Below are positions 8,620 through 18,224 of a stretch of DNA of 64,000 bases, piece by piece. This DNA is from Verrucomicrobiota bacterium (GTDB lineage Bacteria; Verrucomicrobiota; Verrucomicrobiia; CAIQCK01): positions 62,001-126,000 of the forward strand of contig JAPLTX010000012.1 of NCBI GenBank assembly GCA_026397915.1. The letters run 5' to 3'. Numbering within the stretch: the first letter of the stretch is position 1; each line of letters begins with the position of its first letter. The notes beneath the pieces are model-generated. The model was not told the DNA's origin. It saw nothing but the letters and a program-made list of their open reading frames with translations, and searched no databases. A program made the position numbers and the translations under genes.

Positions 8620-9315
8620 TCAGGCGCGGCAGCGTTCCGTCCATTGGCGCGTTCGATACTTCTCCGAACTGAGTTGTTCTGCCAAGTCAAATAACGCCGG
8701 TGTCGGATGGAATTCCTCAAACGCCGCGTCGAGTTCGCGCTCGAAACCGAGCCGCAACGCACCGTCCAGCGCCGGCGGCTGGCCGGAGGCGGTCGCGGCT
8801 GGCGGCAAGAGGATGGAGCCTTGATGCAGCAGTCCACGCTTGAGCCGGCGCTGCGCGGCGCCGGCAACTTTGCCGCCCGCGACGACGACGTCGTATTGCA
8901 CCGGCCCGGCGAAGCAGACGTTGCGGTCGTTCGGTCCGCAACATGGGGCCAGCTCGGCGGCGATCCCGGCAAGTTTCAACGCCGTCGTCACCGCGCCATG
9001 AAGCAACCGGTAGCATTCCGGCGTCGGCAGGCGGTAAAGCGAATGTGTCGGTGGCGCCACGACCGTGTAGGTGAAGTCCCGCGCGTGGTCCACCAGCCCG
9101 CCGCCGGTTGGCCGGCGCACCACGGGCCGCCCCGGCGCCAGTTTCGGCGAAAATCTCTGGAGCAGTCCGATGCTCACCGCCGGCGAGTCCCAGCGATAAA
9201 CGCGCAGCAACGGCCGGCCGCGCTCGGGCGCGGTGCGCAGCAATGCCTCGTCCAGCGCCATGTTCATGGCCGGATCGCGCGTTCCATCGAGCCAAAAGTG
9301 CCAAGGTTCGCTCAT
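8620..9315 (-). CDS. Lipoate-protein ligase / octanoyltransferase family protein
   Basis: A 231-residue BPL_LplA_LipB-fold protein. It has the early PAMNMALDEALL helix, RRPTGGGLVDH (lipoyl-AMP/lipoate pocket, RRxxGGG), FTYTVV, and VVAGGKVAGAAQRR with the conserved Lys, then LLHQGSILL. I chose ATG 9315 because the family usually starts WxxxxDGxxDPAxNMALDE close to the N-terminus, and longer in-frame extensions are unlike it. It attaches lipoate or octanoate to E2/GcvH proteins in the cytoplasm; whether it is LplA, LipM or LipL-like cannot be decided here because no catalytic Cys context is clear. Followed by the isomerase-like gene. Confidence 0.85.
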   Translation of the reverse strand: MSEPWHFWLDGTRDPAMNMALDEALLRTAPERGRPLLRVYRWDSPAVSIGLLQRFSPKLAPGRPVVRRPTGGGLVDHARDFTYTVVAPPTHSLYRLPTPECYRLLHGAVTTALKLAGIAAELAPCCGPNDRNVCFAGPVQYDVVVAGGKVAGAAQRRLKRGLLHQGSILLPPAATASGQPPALDGALRLGFERELDAAFEEFHPTPALFDLAEQLSSEKYRTRQWTERCRA

Positions 9316-9511
9316 GTCGGAGCCGGTGCTTCTAACACGGCACAGCGCGGAGTCAAGTCGCGGGTGGATCGCGGCTTCCAGACGCGATGGTCGGCGCGGC
9401 GGAAGAATCGCGTTTGGAGGTCGCAATCCACCGAAATAAAGACAGCAAACCACGGAGTCGGGACTGCGAGAAGCGTGTGACGAAGCGTTCGGGAAAATCG
9501 AGGCTTTAGCG

Positions 9512-9540
9512 TTGACGCCATTGGGGGGCGTCCATATTAT
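9512..9540 (+). promoter_or_regulatory. Sigma70-type promoter of the pgk operon
   Basis: TTGACG at 9512-9517 and TATTAT at 9535-9540 are separated by exactly 17 bases. A start near 9547 would give a leader of about 130 bases before pgk at 9680. The 364-bp gap 9316-9679 has no other supported gene; the leader contains GC-rich inverted segments but no riboswitch that I recognise. Confidence 0.7.
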
Positions 9541-9679
9541 CCCGCGTTCCAATTCCGGAGAAACCGGGCGCACGGGTGTGCGCACATTGGGTCCGGCAGC
9601 CGTTGGGCGCCCGGAAACGAAACCTAAAGGCAGGCGGCGGCGTTGTGGTATCGCGTCGTCCACCTGCGGTCAGGAACCT

Positions 9680-10912
9680 ATGAACAAACTTTCTATTGTT
9701 GACCTGAAAGACTTGCGCGGGAAGCGCGTGTTGGTGCGTGCGGACTACAACGTCCCCCTCGACGAAAAATGCGCGATTACCGACGAGACGCGCATCAAGG
9801 AAACGCTGCCGACCATCAATTTCCTGACCCAGCGCGGCGCTATCGTCATCCTTTGCAGCCACCTCGGCCGGCCCGACGGCAAGCGCGTCGAGAGCATGAG
9901 CCTCAAGCCGGTCGCCGTGCGGCTGGCGGAGTTGCTCAAGCAGCCGGTGCCGTTCGCCAGCGATTGCGTTGGCGAGGAGGTTACCAAGAAAGTCGCCGCC
10001 ATGAAGGCCGGCAACATCCTCCTGCTGGAAAACACCCGTTATCACGCCGAGGAAGAGGACAATGACCCGAAGTTCGCCGAGCAACTGGCGAGCATTGCCG
10101 ATGTCTTCGTCAACGACGCCTTTGGCACGGCCCATCGCGCCCACGCATCCACCGCCGGCGTCTGCAAGTTCATCAAGACCAGCGCCGCCGGCTTTCTGCT
10201 GGAGAAAGAGCTGCGCTACCTCGGCGAAGAGCTGGCGAATCCAACACGGCCGTCCTTGGTCATCCTCGGCGGCGCAAAGGTCAGCGACAAGATCGGCGTC
10301 ATCACCAACCTGATGGGCAAGACTGACGCATTTATGATCGGTGGCGCGATGGCTTACACGTTCCTGAAGGCCCAGGGTGTGGCGGTCGGCAGCTCGCTCG
10401 TCGAGGAAGACAAGCTCGGCATCGCCAAGGAAACACTCGCCAAGGTCCAGGCCACCGGCGTGAAGTTTCTATTGCCGACGGATCACGTCATCGCGCAGAA
10501 GGTCGAGACACCCGTATCTGGCGCGAAGAAGCCGAAAATCGAATTCAAGAACCCGCAACAGAGCGCCGACGCCACGATCGAGGTCGGTTACTGCGGCGTG
10601 GACATCGGCCCGAAGACCATCGAGCGTTACCGCGCCGAAATCGCGCGGGCCAAGACCATCGTCTGGAACGGACCGATGGGCATCTTCGAGGTGCCGGAGT
10701 ATGCCACCGGCACATTCGAGGTTGCCAAGGCCGTCGCGGCGGCGACGCAGGCTGGAGCCAAGAGCATCATCGGCGGCGGCGACAGCGTGAAGGCCGTCAA
10801 GAAAGCCAAAGTCGGCGACAAGGTCACCTTCATCAGCACCGGCGGCGGCGCGAGCCTCGAATTCCTCGAAGGCCGCGAACTGCCCGGCGTCGCCGCGTTG
10901 ACAGACAAGTAA
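9680..10912 (+). CDS. pgk: Phosphoglycerate kinase
   Basis: A 410-residue enzyme of normal family length; it transfers phosphate from 1,3-bisphosphoglycerate to ADP in glycolysis. Diagnostic segments: VLVRADYNVPLD (substrate loop), CSHLGRPDGK, ENTRYHAEEE, VNDAFGTAHRAHAST, LGGAKVSDKIGVI, and the C-terminal nucleotide loop IIGGGDSVKAVKK. Start ATG 9680 has AGGA a few bases upstream and matches the usual N-terminus; longer in-frame sequence overlaps the promoter. It heads the run pgk-tpiA-secG-opp. Confidence 0.97.
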   Translation: MNKLSIVDLKDLRGKRVLVRADYNVPLDEKCAITDETRIKETLPTINFLTQRGAIVILCSHLGRPDGKRVESMSLKPVAVRLAELLKQPVPFASDCVGEEVTKKVAAMKAGNILLLENTRYHAEEEDNDPKFAEQLASIADVFVNDAFGTAHRAHASTAGVCKFIKTSAAGFLLEKELRYLGEELANPTRPSLVILGGAKVSDKIGVITNLMGKTDAFMIGGAMAYTFLKAQGVAVGSSLVEEDKLGIAKETLAKVQATGVKFLLPTDHVIAQKVETPVSGAKKPKIEFKNPQQSADATIEVGYCGVDIGPKTIERYRAEIARAKTIVWNGPMGIFEVPEYATGTFEVAKAVAAATQAGAKSIIGGGDSVKAVKKAKVGDKVTFISTGGGASLEFLEGRELPGVAALTDK

Positions 10913-10938
10913 AAACAACCTACCCCTTATTCACGACC

Positions 10939-11706
10939 ATGGACAAAGCACGCAAACTCTTCATCGCAGGCAACTGGAAAATGAACAAGACGGTCGCCGA
11001 GGCGCTCGACCTCGTGAAAGTGCTCAAGCGCGACCTCGCCGACGTGCGCGACGTGGACATCGCGGTCTGCCCGCCGTTCACCGCGCTGCATCCGGTCGGC
11101 CAGTTGCTCGACAATACCGTCGTCAAACTCGGCGGCCAGGATATGTATTGGGACAAGTTCGGCGCGTTCACCGGCGAGGTGAATGCCGCGATGCTCAAGG
11201 ACGTGCTTTGCACCTACGTCATCATCGGCCACAGCGAGCGCCGGCAGTTCTTCGGCGAGACGAACGAGACGGTGAACAAGAAGACCAAGGCCGCGCTCGC
11301 CGCGCGCCTGAAGCCAATCGTTTGCGTCGGCGAGATGCTCGCCGAGCGCGAGTCCAACCGCACGGAAGCCGTTGTGACCGACCATGTGCTCAACGGCCTC
11401 GCCGGCTTGAAAGCGGAGGAGTTGCTCGAAGTCACGATTGCTTACGAGCCGGTCTGGGCCATCGGCACCGGCAAGACCGCCAGCGCGCAACAAGCGCAGG
11501 AAGTCCATGTGTTGATTCGCCGGCTGCTGGCGCAGCTTAGCGACGCCAAGACTGCCGCGCGCATCCGTATCCAATACGGCGGCAGCGTCAAGCCGTCGAA
11601 CGCGCGCGAGTTGATGGGCCAGCCCGACGTGGACGGCGCGCTGGTGGGTGGCGCGAGCTTGCAAGCGCGCGACTTTGTCGAGATGATCCAGAATGTGAGG
11701 AACTGA
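10939..11706 (+). CDS. tpiA: Triosephosphate isomerase
   Basis: A 255-residue TIM barrel that interconverts dihydroxyacetone phosphate and glyceraldehyde 3-phosphate. Catalytic residues are visible: Lys in GNWKMNK, His in IIGHSERRQ, and Glu in AYEPVWAIGTGKTAS, followed by the phosphate loop IQYGGSVKPSN and ALVGGASL. It lies 26 bp after pgk on the same strand, the common pgk-tpiA pairing, and one base before secG. Cytoplasmic. Confidence 0.97.
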   Translation: MDKARKLFIAGNWKMNKTVAEALDLVKVLKRDLADVRDVDIAVCPPFTALHPVGQLLDNTVVKLGGQDMYWDKFGAFTGEVNAAMLKDVLCTYVIIGHSERRQFFGETNETVNKKTKAALAARLKPIVCVGEMLAERESNRTEAVVTDHVLNGLAGLKAEELLEVTIAYEPVWAIGTGKTASAQQAQEVHVLIRRLLAQLSDAKTAARIRIQYGGSVKPSNARELMGQPDVDGALVGGASLQARDFVEMIQNVRN

Positions 11707-11707
11707 T

Positions 11708-12115
11708 ATGACGTTTGTAATAGGTTTACTGTTGACGGTGCAGGCGCTGACCTGCCTTTTTCTAATCCTGATCGTCCTCATGCAGCCGTCGAAAGCCGAC
11801 GGCGGCCTCGGCGCCGCGTTTGGCGGCGGCACCACCGACACGCTCTTCGGCGCGCGCACCGGCAACGTGCTCACCAAGGGCACCATCTGGGGCGCCACGA
11901 TCCTGTTCGTCACGTCGGTGTTGCTGGCGATTCTGATCGCGCATCAGAAGCCCACTTCCCTCGTGCTGGACAAGGTGGTGACCACGCAGAAATCCGCTGA
12001 AAAGACCGCCGCAACGCCTGCGTCGGAAAAGACAGCGGCTCCAGCCAAGAGCGCCGCGCCCGCTGAGAAGGCTGCTGAAAAACCCGCCACCACTCCCGTG
12101 CCGGCGAAGAAGTAG
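11708..12115 (+). CDS. secG: Preprotein translocase subunit SecG
   Basis: A 135-residue inner-membrane subunit of the SecYEG channel. Two transmembrane helices are visible (about residues 3-23 and 56-76), linked by the signature LMQPSKADGGLGAAFGGG. The C-terminal tail (about 80-135) is an unusual Ala/Lys/Pro-rich low-complexity extension (EKTAAPAKSAAPAEKAAEK). It begins one base after tpiA stops; tpiA-secG adjacency is common in several phyla, which supports the call. Confidence 0.92.
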   Translation: MTFVIGLLLTVQALTCLFLILIVLMQPSKADGGLGAAFGGGTTDTLFGARTGNVLTKGTIWGATILFVTSVLLAILIAHQKPTSLVLDKVVTTQKSAEKTAATPASEKTAAPAKSAAPAEKAAEKPATTPVPAKK

Positions 12116-12137
12116 CGCGGCGCGAACAGGGTTCCTG

Positions 12138-13946
12138 TTGAAAACGGCAGTCTCAATCCAATGCGGATTGGGATTGATGCTTATCGTTCTGGCGTTCCAC
12201 GCGACCGGTTGCGGTTCCTCCGCCACGCCCGGCGGCAGGCCCGGCGAGATGGTCTATTACGGCGAGGGCGGCGACATCAAGGGCTTCGATCCGGTCCGCG
12301 CCAGCGACGTGGACAGCGCGCTGGCGCTCTGCAAAATCTACGAGGGTCTCGTCGAATACGACTACCTCGCCCGGCCTTATCGCGTCGTGCCGTGCCTCGC
12401 CGAGTCGCTGCCGGAGATCTCCGCTGACGGCTTGACCTACACCTTCCGCATCAAGAAGGGCATCCTCTTCCAGGACGATCCCTGCTTCCCCGGCGGCAAA
12501 GGCCGCGAAGTAACAACCGGGGATTTCATCTACACGTTCAAGCGGTTGATGGACACGAAGAACTATGCCACCGGCTCGTGGATTTTTGCCGGCCACGTTG
12601 TCGGCGTGGACGAGTGGGCGAAGGCCAGCGAGGACCGCAGCAAGCCGACCGACTACTCGCGGCCGATTCCCGGCTTCGAGGCGCCCGACCGTTACACGCT
12701 GCGCATCCGGTTGCGCGAGCCGTATCCGCAACTGCTCTGGGCGCTGACGATGCAATACACCTTCGCCACGGCGCACGAGGCGGTCGAGTTCTACAAGGAC
12801 GATTTCCTCAACCATCCCGTCGGCACCGGCCCGTATCGGCTCAAGCGTTGGCAGCGCAATTACCGGATGGAGTTCGAGCGCAACCCGACGTTCCACGGCC
12901 AGCTTTACCCGAGCGAGGGCGCGCCGGGCGACCGCGAGAAGGGCCTGCTCGCCGACGCTGGCAAACCGCTGCCGTTCATTGACCGCATCATCCTCTATAA
13001 CGTCCGTGAGTATTACACATGGTGGCAGATGTTCCTGCAGGGCCAGATTTTCACCGTCGGTATCAGCAAGGACTACTTCAACAAAGTCGTTAACGCCGAC
13101 CTCGAACTGACGCCCGACATGGTGAAGCGCGGCATCGTGCTCCGCAAAGAACCGCAGATGGATGTCTATTACCTCGGCTTCAACATGGAAGACCCCGTCG
13201 GCGGCGGCGGCAAGACGCCTGAGGAGGCTGAGCGCCATCGCAAGCTGCGTCGCGCCATCACCTGCTCGTTCAACCAGGAACAAATCCGCGAAACCTACGC
13301 AGGCCGGCTCATTCCCGCCAGCGGTCCCATCACGCCCGGCACGACGGGCTACGACCCGAAAAAAATTTATCCGTGGCGATTCAACCTCGACCTCGCGCGC
13401 AAGCTCATCGCCGAGGCCGGCTACCCCGACGGTAAAGACGCCCGCACCGGCAAGCGCCTGCGTCTGTCGCTCGACATGGGCGGCGCCGGTGACGCCGAGA
13501 CGCGCCAGTTGGGCGAGATGTATGTAGGCTTCGTGCGTCAGATCGGCATCGAGATGACGCTCAACTTCTCGCTCCAGCCCGAGCATTGGCGCAAGCTCGA
13601 GCGCAAGGAGACGCAGATGTTCAGCGCCGGCTGGGTGATGGACTATCCCGACGCGCAGAATGTGCTGCAGCTTTGGTATGGCCCGAACGAGTCGCCCGGC
13701 GTCAACCACTGCAACTACAAGAACCCGGAGTTTGACAAGCTTTACCAGCGCATCCTGACGATGCAGGACTCGCCCGAGCGGACAGCGATCTACCAGAAGA
13801 TGGCCGATATGATCGTGGAGGACTGCCCCGGCGCCTTCATGTTCCACCGCCTGATCTACGCGCTGCTGCGCGACTGGGTGGTCAATTTCAAGCCGCACGA
13901 TTTTCCGTATGCGAACATGAAGTTCTATAAGGTCCGCCCGCACTAA
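12138..13946 (+). CDS. oppA: Oligopeptide ABC transporter, substrate-binding lipoprotein
   Basis: A 602-residue SBP_bac_5 family protein. A lipoprotein signal (hydrophobic LMLIVLAFHATGC, Cys25 as the lipid anchor) is followed by the domain: DIKGFDPVRASD, YEGLVEYD, LTYTFRIKKGILFQDDPCF, VGTGPYRLKRW, and the C-terminal GWVMDYPDAQN segment. TTG at 12138 is the apparent start. It binds peptides in the periplasm and hands them to OppBC. It is first of five transporter genes, so the whole importer is encoded here; peptide preference cannot be read from sequence. Confidence 0.92.
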   Translation: MKTAVSIQCGLGLMLIVLAFHATGCGSSATPGGRPGEMVYYGEGGDIKGFDPVRASDVDSALALCKIYEGLVEYDYLARPYRVVPCLAESLPEISADGLTYTFRIKKGILFQDDPCFPGGKGREVTTGDFIYTFKRLMDTKNYATGSWIFAGHVVGVDEWAKASEDRSKPTDYSRPIPGFEAPDRYTLRIRLREPYPQLLWALTMQYTFATAHEAVEFYKDDFLNHPVGTGPYRLKRWQRNYRMEFERNPTFHGQLYPSEGAPGDREKGLLADAGKPLPFIDRIILYNVREYYTWWQMFLQGQIFTVGISKDYFNKVVNADLELTPDMVKRGIVLRKEPQMDVYYLGFNMEDPVGGGGKTPEEAERHRKLRRAITCSFNQEQIRETYAGRLIPASGPITPGTTGYDPKKIYPWRFNLDLARKLIAEAGYPDGKDARTGKRLRLSLDMGGAGDAETRQLGEMYVGFVRQIGIEMTLNFSLQPEHWRKLERKETQMFSAGWVMDYPDAQNVLQLWYGPNESPGVNHCNYKNPEFDKLYQRILTMQDSPERTAIYQKMADMIVEDCPGAFMFHRLIYALLRDWVVNFKPHDFPYANMKFYKVRPH

Positions 13947-13952
13947 CGCGCC

Positions 13953-15023
13953 ATGACTGCCTACATCATCCGCCGACTCTTCTCCGTGATTCCGATCACG
14001 ATGGGCGTGTTGCTGTTGGTGTTCGTGATCTATCGGGTGATTGGCGGTGACCCGGCGGTCCGACTGGCGGGAAAGAACGCGACGCCGCAGAAGATCGAGC
14101 AGATTCGAAAGACGTTCGGCTATGATAAGCCGAAGTTCTTCAACTGGCAGGAAGCGTGGCAAAACACCAAGCCGGCTTTCGCGCAGTTTCGTATGGAGTT
14201 CGCCCGTTACCGAAGCAAGGAAGTGGGTGTCGGCACGGTGTTTCAAGCGGGGTTTCGGTTGCTTCGTGCTCCGATGGCCGTTTTCGACTCCCAGTTCTGG
14301 CAGATCGTCCGTCAGTTCGCCCAACTTGACTTCGGAAAATCGCTCCAGAGCAACCAGCGCATCTCGCGCATGATGGCCGACGGCGTCGTGCCGTCGCTCT
14401 GCATCACCACGCCGATCTTTGTCATCGAACTTTTCGTCGCCATCGCGCTGGCGCTGCTATGCGCGTTCTACCGGAACACGTGGCTCGACCGGACGTTTGT
14501 CGTTATCTCTATCGTCGGCATGAGCATCAGCGGGCTGGTCTATATCATGCTCGGCCAGTATTTCTTCTCCTTCGAGCTTGGCTGGTTTCCGGTATGGGGA
14601 TTCGAGGGCGTCAACTACGTGCTCCTGCCGGTAGCCATCGGTGTCATCGCCGGCATCGGCGGCAGCCTGCGGTTCTACCGCACCATCATGCTAGACGAGA
14701 TGTATCAGGACTACGTTCGCACGGCGTTTGCCAAGGGCGCCTCGCACAAACAGGTGCTCTTCAAACACGTCCTTAAGAACGCCGCCATCCCGATCCTGAC
14801 CAACGTCGTCGTCGCCATCCCGTTCCTCTACACTGGCTCGCTGATGCTGGAGAGCTTCTTTGGCATCCCCGGCCTCGGTCGCATGACCGTGGACGCCATC
14901 TACACCGGCGATGAGCCGGTCCTGTTTGCGATGGTGTTCATCGGCTCGGTCATCTTCGTCATCGCGAACCTGATCACCGACCTCTGCTACACTTGGGCCG
15001 ACCCGCGCATCCGACTGCAATGA
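13953..15023 (+). CDS. oppB: Oligopeptide ABC transporter permease OppB
   Basis: A 356-residue inner-membrane permease with about six helices. The N-terminal MTAYIIRRLFSVIPITMGV is the family hallmark, and the EAA loop DYVRTAFAKGASHKQVLFKHV contacts the ATPases. About 50 more residues than the usual 306 lie in the first periplasmic region (about residues 55-125, rich in Phe/Arg/Gln). It sits 6 bp after oppA and overlaps oppC by 4 bases (ATGA). Confidence 0.93.
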   Translation: MTAYIIRRLFSVIPITMGVLLLVFVIYRVIGGDPAVRLAGKNATPQKIEQIRKTFGYDKPKFFNWQEAWQNTKPAFAQFRMEFARYRSKEVGVGTVFQAGFRLLRAPMAVFDSQFWQIVRQFAQLDFGKSLQSNQRISRMMADGVVPSLCITTPIFVIELFVAIALALLCAFYRNTWLDRTFVVISIVGMSISGLVYIMLGQYFFSFELGWFPVWGFEGVNYVLLPVAIGVIAGIGGSLRFYRTIMLDEMYQDYVRTAFAKGASHKQVLFKHVLKNAAIPILTNVVVAIPFLYTGSLMLESFFGIPGLGRMTVDAIYTGDEPVLFAMVFIGSVIFVIANLITDLCYTWADPRIRLQ

Positions 15024-15945
15024 CCGACACCGCCGCCAACTCAGCCGCGCTCGCCGCGAAGCCCCAGACCCTCTGGAGCACAGCGTGGCGGCAGTTCCGC
15101 CGCAACCGGCTGGCGATGATCTGCCTCGGCATCGTCGCTATCTACGTCGGTGTCTTCCTCTACGCCGAATCGGTTTATTGGTTTGCACGCCTCCGCGACG
15201 TGGTCCCGTCCTACAAAGTCGCCGATTTCGCCGCCCGCAATGCGCATCCGTCCACCGCCCACTGGTTCGGCACCGACTTCGCCGGCCGCGACAACCTCGC
15301 GCAACTCATCCAAGGCGTTCGCATCGCGTTCGAGATCGCGTTCCTCACAAGCGCCATCCTCATCCCGCTTGGTTTCCTGCTCGGCGCGCTCGCGGGCTAC
15401 TTCGGACGATGGGTGGACACCTTCATCATCTGGCTCTACTCGGTTGTGGATTCCGTGCCGAGCATCCTCTCCATCATCTCCATCAGCTACGTCGTCGGCC
15501 GCGGCATGAAAGGCATCGTCATCGGCATGGGCCTCGTCGCGTGGGTTGGCCTCTGCCGGCTCATTCGCGGCGAGTATCTCAAGCATAAACAGCGCGCCTA
15601 CGTCGCAGCCGCACGCGCGCTCGGCGCTGGCCACCTCACCGTCATGCTGCGCCACATCGCGCCGAACGTGCTGCACATCATCATCATCGTGTTCACGCTC
15701 GCCTTCCCGCGGTTCATCCTCACCGAAGTCATCCTGAGCTACCTCGGCGTCGGCATCACCGGCGAGCCGAGCTGGGGCGTGATGATCAACGACGCCAAGC
15801 AGCGCCTCTGGCTGGGCGTCTGGTGGGAACTCGGCGGCGCCACCGCGGCGATGTTCTTCCTGGTGCTCGCCCTCAACATCGTCGGCGACGCCCTGCGCGA
15901 CGCGCTCGATCCAAAACTGAAGACGGCGGAGGGTTCAAAGGCGTG

Positions 15946-15946
<1 letters not shown>
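15020..15946 (+). CDS. oppC: Oligopeptide ABC transporter permease OppC
   Basis: A 308-residue permease, partner of OppB. It has an N-terminal helix (RLAMICLGIVAIYVGVFLY), the periplasmic WFGTDFAGRDNLAQLIQGVR segment typical of OppC/DppC, several further helices, the EAA loop AYVAAARALGAGHLTVMLRH, and the closing EPSWGVMINDAK motif. The ATG at 15020 overlaps the oppB stop by four bases; its own stop overlaps the oppD start by one base, indicating translational coupling. Confidence 0.94.
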
Positions 15947-16806
<860 letters not shown>

Positions 16807-16811
16807 CCGTC

Positions 16812-17600
16812 ATGGCCTTGCTCGAAGTCAAAAACCTCAAAGTCTATTTCCCGATCATGGGCGGTGTCATCCGCCACAAGGTCGGCGAGGTGAAGGCTGT
16901 GGACGATGTGAGCTTCACCATCGAGCCGGGAGAGACCGTCGGCCTAGTCGGCGAGAGCGGCAGCGGCAAGACGACCATCGGCCGTGCCATCCTGCGGCTG
17001 TTGGAACCGACAGATGGGCAGATCGTTTTCGACGGTCACGACATCACGCGGATGGGCGACGGCGAACTGCGGCCGTTGCGCAAGCAGATGCAGATGGTTT
17101 TCCAGGATCCGTTCGGCTCGCTCAACCCGCGCATGACCATTGCCTCCATCGTCGGCGAGGCGCTGACGATTCATTTCCCGCAGATGGACCGCGCCGCCCG
17201 CCGCGACCGCATTGCCGAACTGCTGCGCCGCGTCGGCTTGAAGGCGGAGCACATGAACCGTTACCCGCACGAGTTCAGCGGCGGCCAGCGGCAGCGCATC
17301 GGCATTGCCCGTGCGCTGGCGGTGGAGCCGAAGTTCATCGTCTGCGACGAGCCGGTGAGCGCGCTGGACGTGTCCGTGCAGGCAGCGATCATCAACCTGC
17401 TGCAAGACCTTCAGGAACAATACAAGCTCACCTACCTCTTCATTGCGCACGACTTGGCCGTCGTCGAACACATCAGCGACCATGTGTTGGTGATGACGCA
17501 AGGCAAGATCGTCGAGGCGGCAAGCGCGGATGAGATTTACCAACGGCCGCAACACGCTTACACTCAGAAGCTCATCGCTGCGGTGCCAAAGGCGTTCTAA
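16812..17600 (+). CDS. oppF: Oligopeptide ABC transporter ATP-binding protein OppF
   Basis: A 262-residue ATPase, partner of OppD. It starts [16 protein letters not shown], which is typical of OppF, then Walker [11 protein letters not shown]-loop [13 protein letters not shown], signature FSGGQRQR, Walker [12 protein letters not shown] and switch His [10 protein letters not shown]. The C-terminal extension ([12 protein letters not shown]) is short compared with the 330-aa E. coli protein. Last gene of the opp set, 5 bp after oppD. No terminator hairpin with a T run follows. Confidence 0.94.
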   Translation: MALLEVKNLKVYFPIMGGVIRHKVGEVKAVDDVSFTIEPGETVGLVGESGSGKTTIGRAILRLLEPTDGQIVFDGHDITRMGDGELRPLRKQMQMVFQDPFGSLNPRMTIASIVGEALTIHFPQMDRAARRDRIAELLRRVGLKAEHMNRYPHEFSGGQRQRIGIARALAVEPKFIVCDEPVSALDVSVQAAIINLLQDLQEQYKLTYLFIAHDLAVVEHISDHVLVMTQGKIVEAASADEIYQRPQHAYTQKLIAAVPKAF

Positions 17601-17663
17601 GCGTAGCCGCGGTTGAATATCCACGGTGTCGGACCGTCAAAGCGGTGAATTTGTAGGGCTAAT

Positions 17664-18224
17664 TTGAGCATCCGGACAAACAATCGAAGCTTGCGCTTGC
17701 CCGCTGCGGTCGCGGGGGGCATGGCGTTTCTTCTCTGCGTGGCGATGGCGATGGCGGCCGACGCGCCGCCGTTTGCATTTCAGCCGAACACACCGGCGCC
17801 GGGCCACGGAGTTGTCCACGTGACGGGTGTCGGATTGCCGCCGCGCATCTACGGCCCGCGAGGACAAATGCACCTGATGGCTGAACGCGCCGCTGTGGTG
17901 TCGGCCTACCGCAACCTGGCGCTCGCGCTGGGGCAAGGTTCGCTGATCGTCGCCGACGGCTCGCGTTACATCACGACCTCGGGATATGTTCAGGGTGCAC
18001 AGATCACACAAACGCGCTATTATCCCGATGGGCGAGTCGAGGTGGACATGACGTTGGCGGTGGAACATCCGCCGGTGGCGCCGGCGATCATGCCGCCGTC
18101 GCCGCCGCTTCAGCCGCCGCAGAAAGTGGAAACGCAGAAACGACAGATTTCCGAAAAGGAATGGCTGGAACTTTACAAGCAGCCGAAAGAGAATAAGCTG
18201 CAAGTTGAAAAGGAGAAACTATGA
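17664..18224 (+). CDS. Exported LPP20-like protein
   Basis: A 186-residue protein with a signal peptide (LPAAVAGGMAFLLCVAMAMAA) and one LPP20-type domain (about residues 45-135): GVVHVTGVGLPP, then MAERAAVVSAYRNLALALGQ, and a final beta strand ending GRVEVDMTLAVE. The tail is Pro-rich and then strongly charged (about 140-186). The start is TTG at 17664. Its stop overlaps the next gene by 4 bases (ATGA); that gene carries three copies of the same kind of domain. LPP20 domains occur in envelope lipoproteins and flagellar-assembly proteins; here no lipobox is present. Periplasmic location inferred, role unknown. Confidence 0.75.
   Translation: MSIRTNNRSLRLPAAVAGGMAFLLCVAMAMAADAPPFAFQPNTPAPGHGVVHVTGVGLPPRIYGPRGQMHLMAERAAVVSAYRNLALALGQGSLIVADGSRYITTSGYVQGAQITQTRYYPDGRVEVDMTLAVEHPPVAPAIMPPSPPLQPPQKVETQKRQISEKEWLELYKQPKENKLQVEKEKL

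Noticed and set aside
12153..14324. 723-codon open frame on the minus strand across oppA and oppB
   Set aside because: Low-complexity Arg/Ala/Val/His-rich antisense of clearly coding oppA; no family match.
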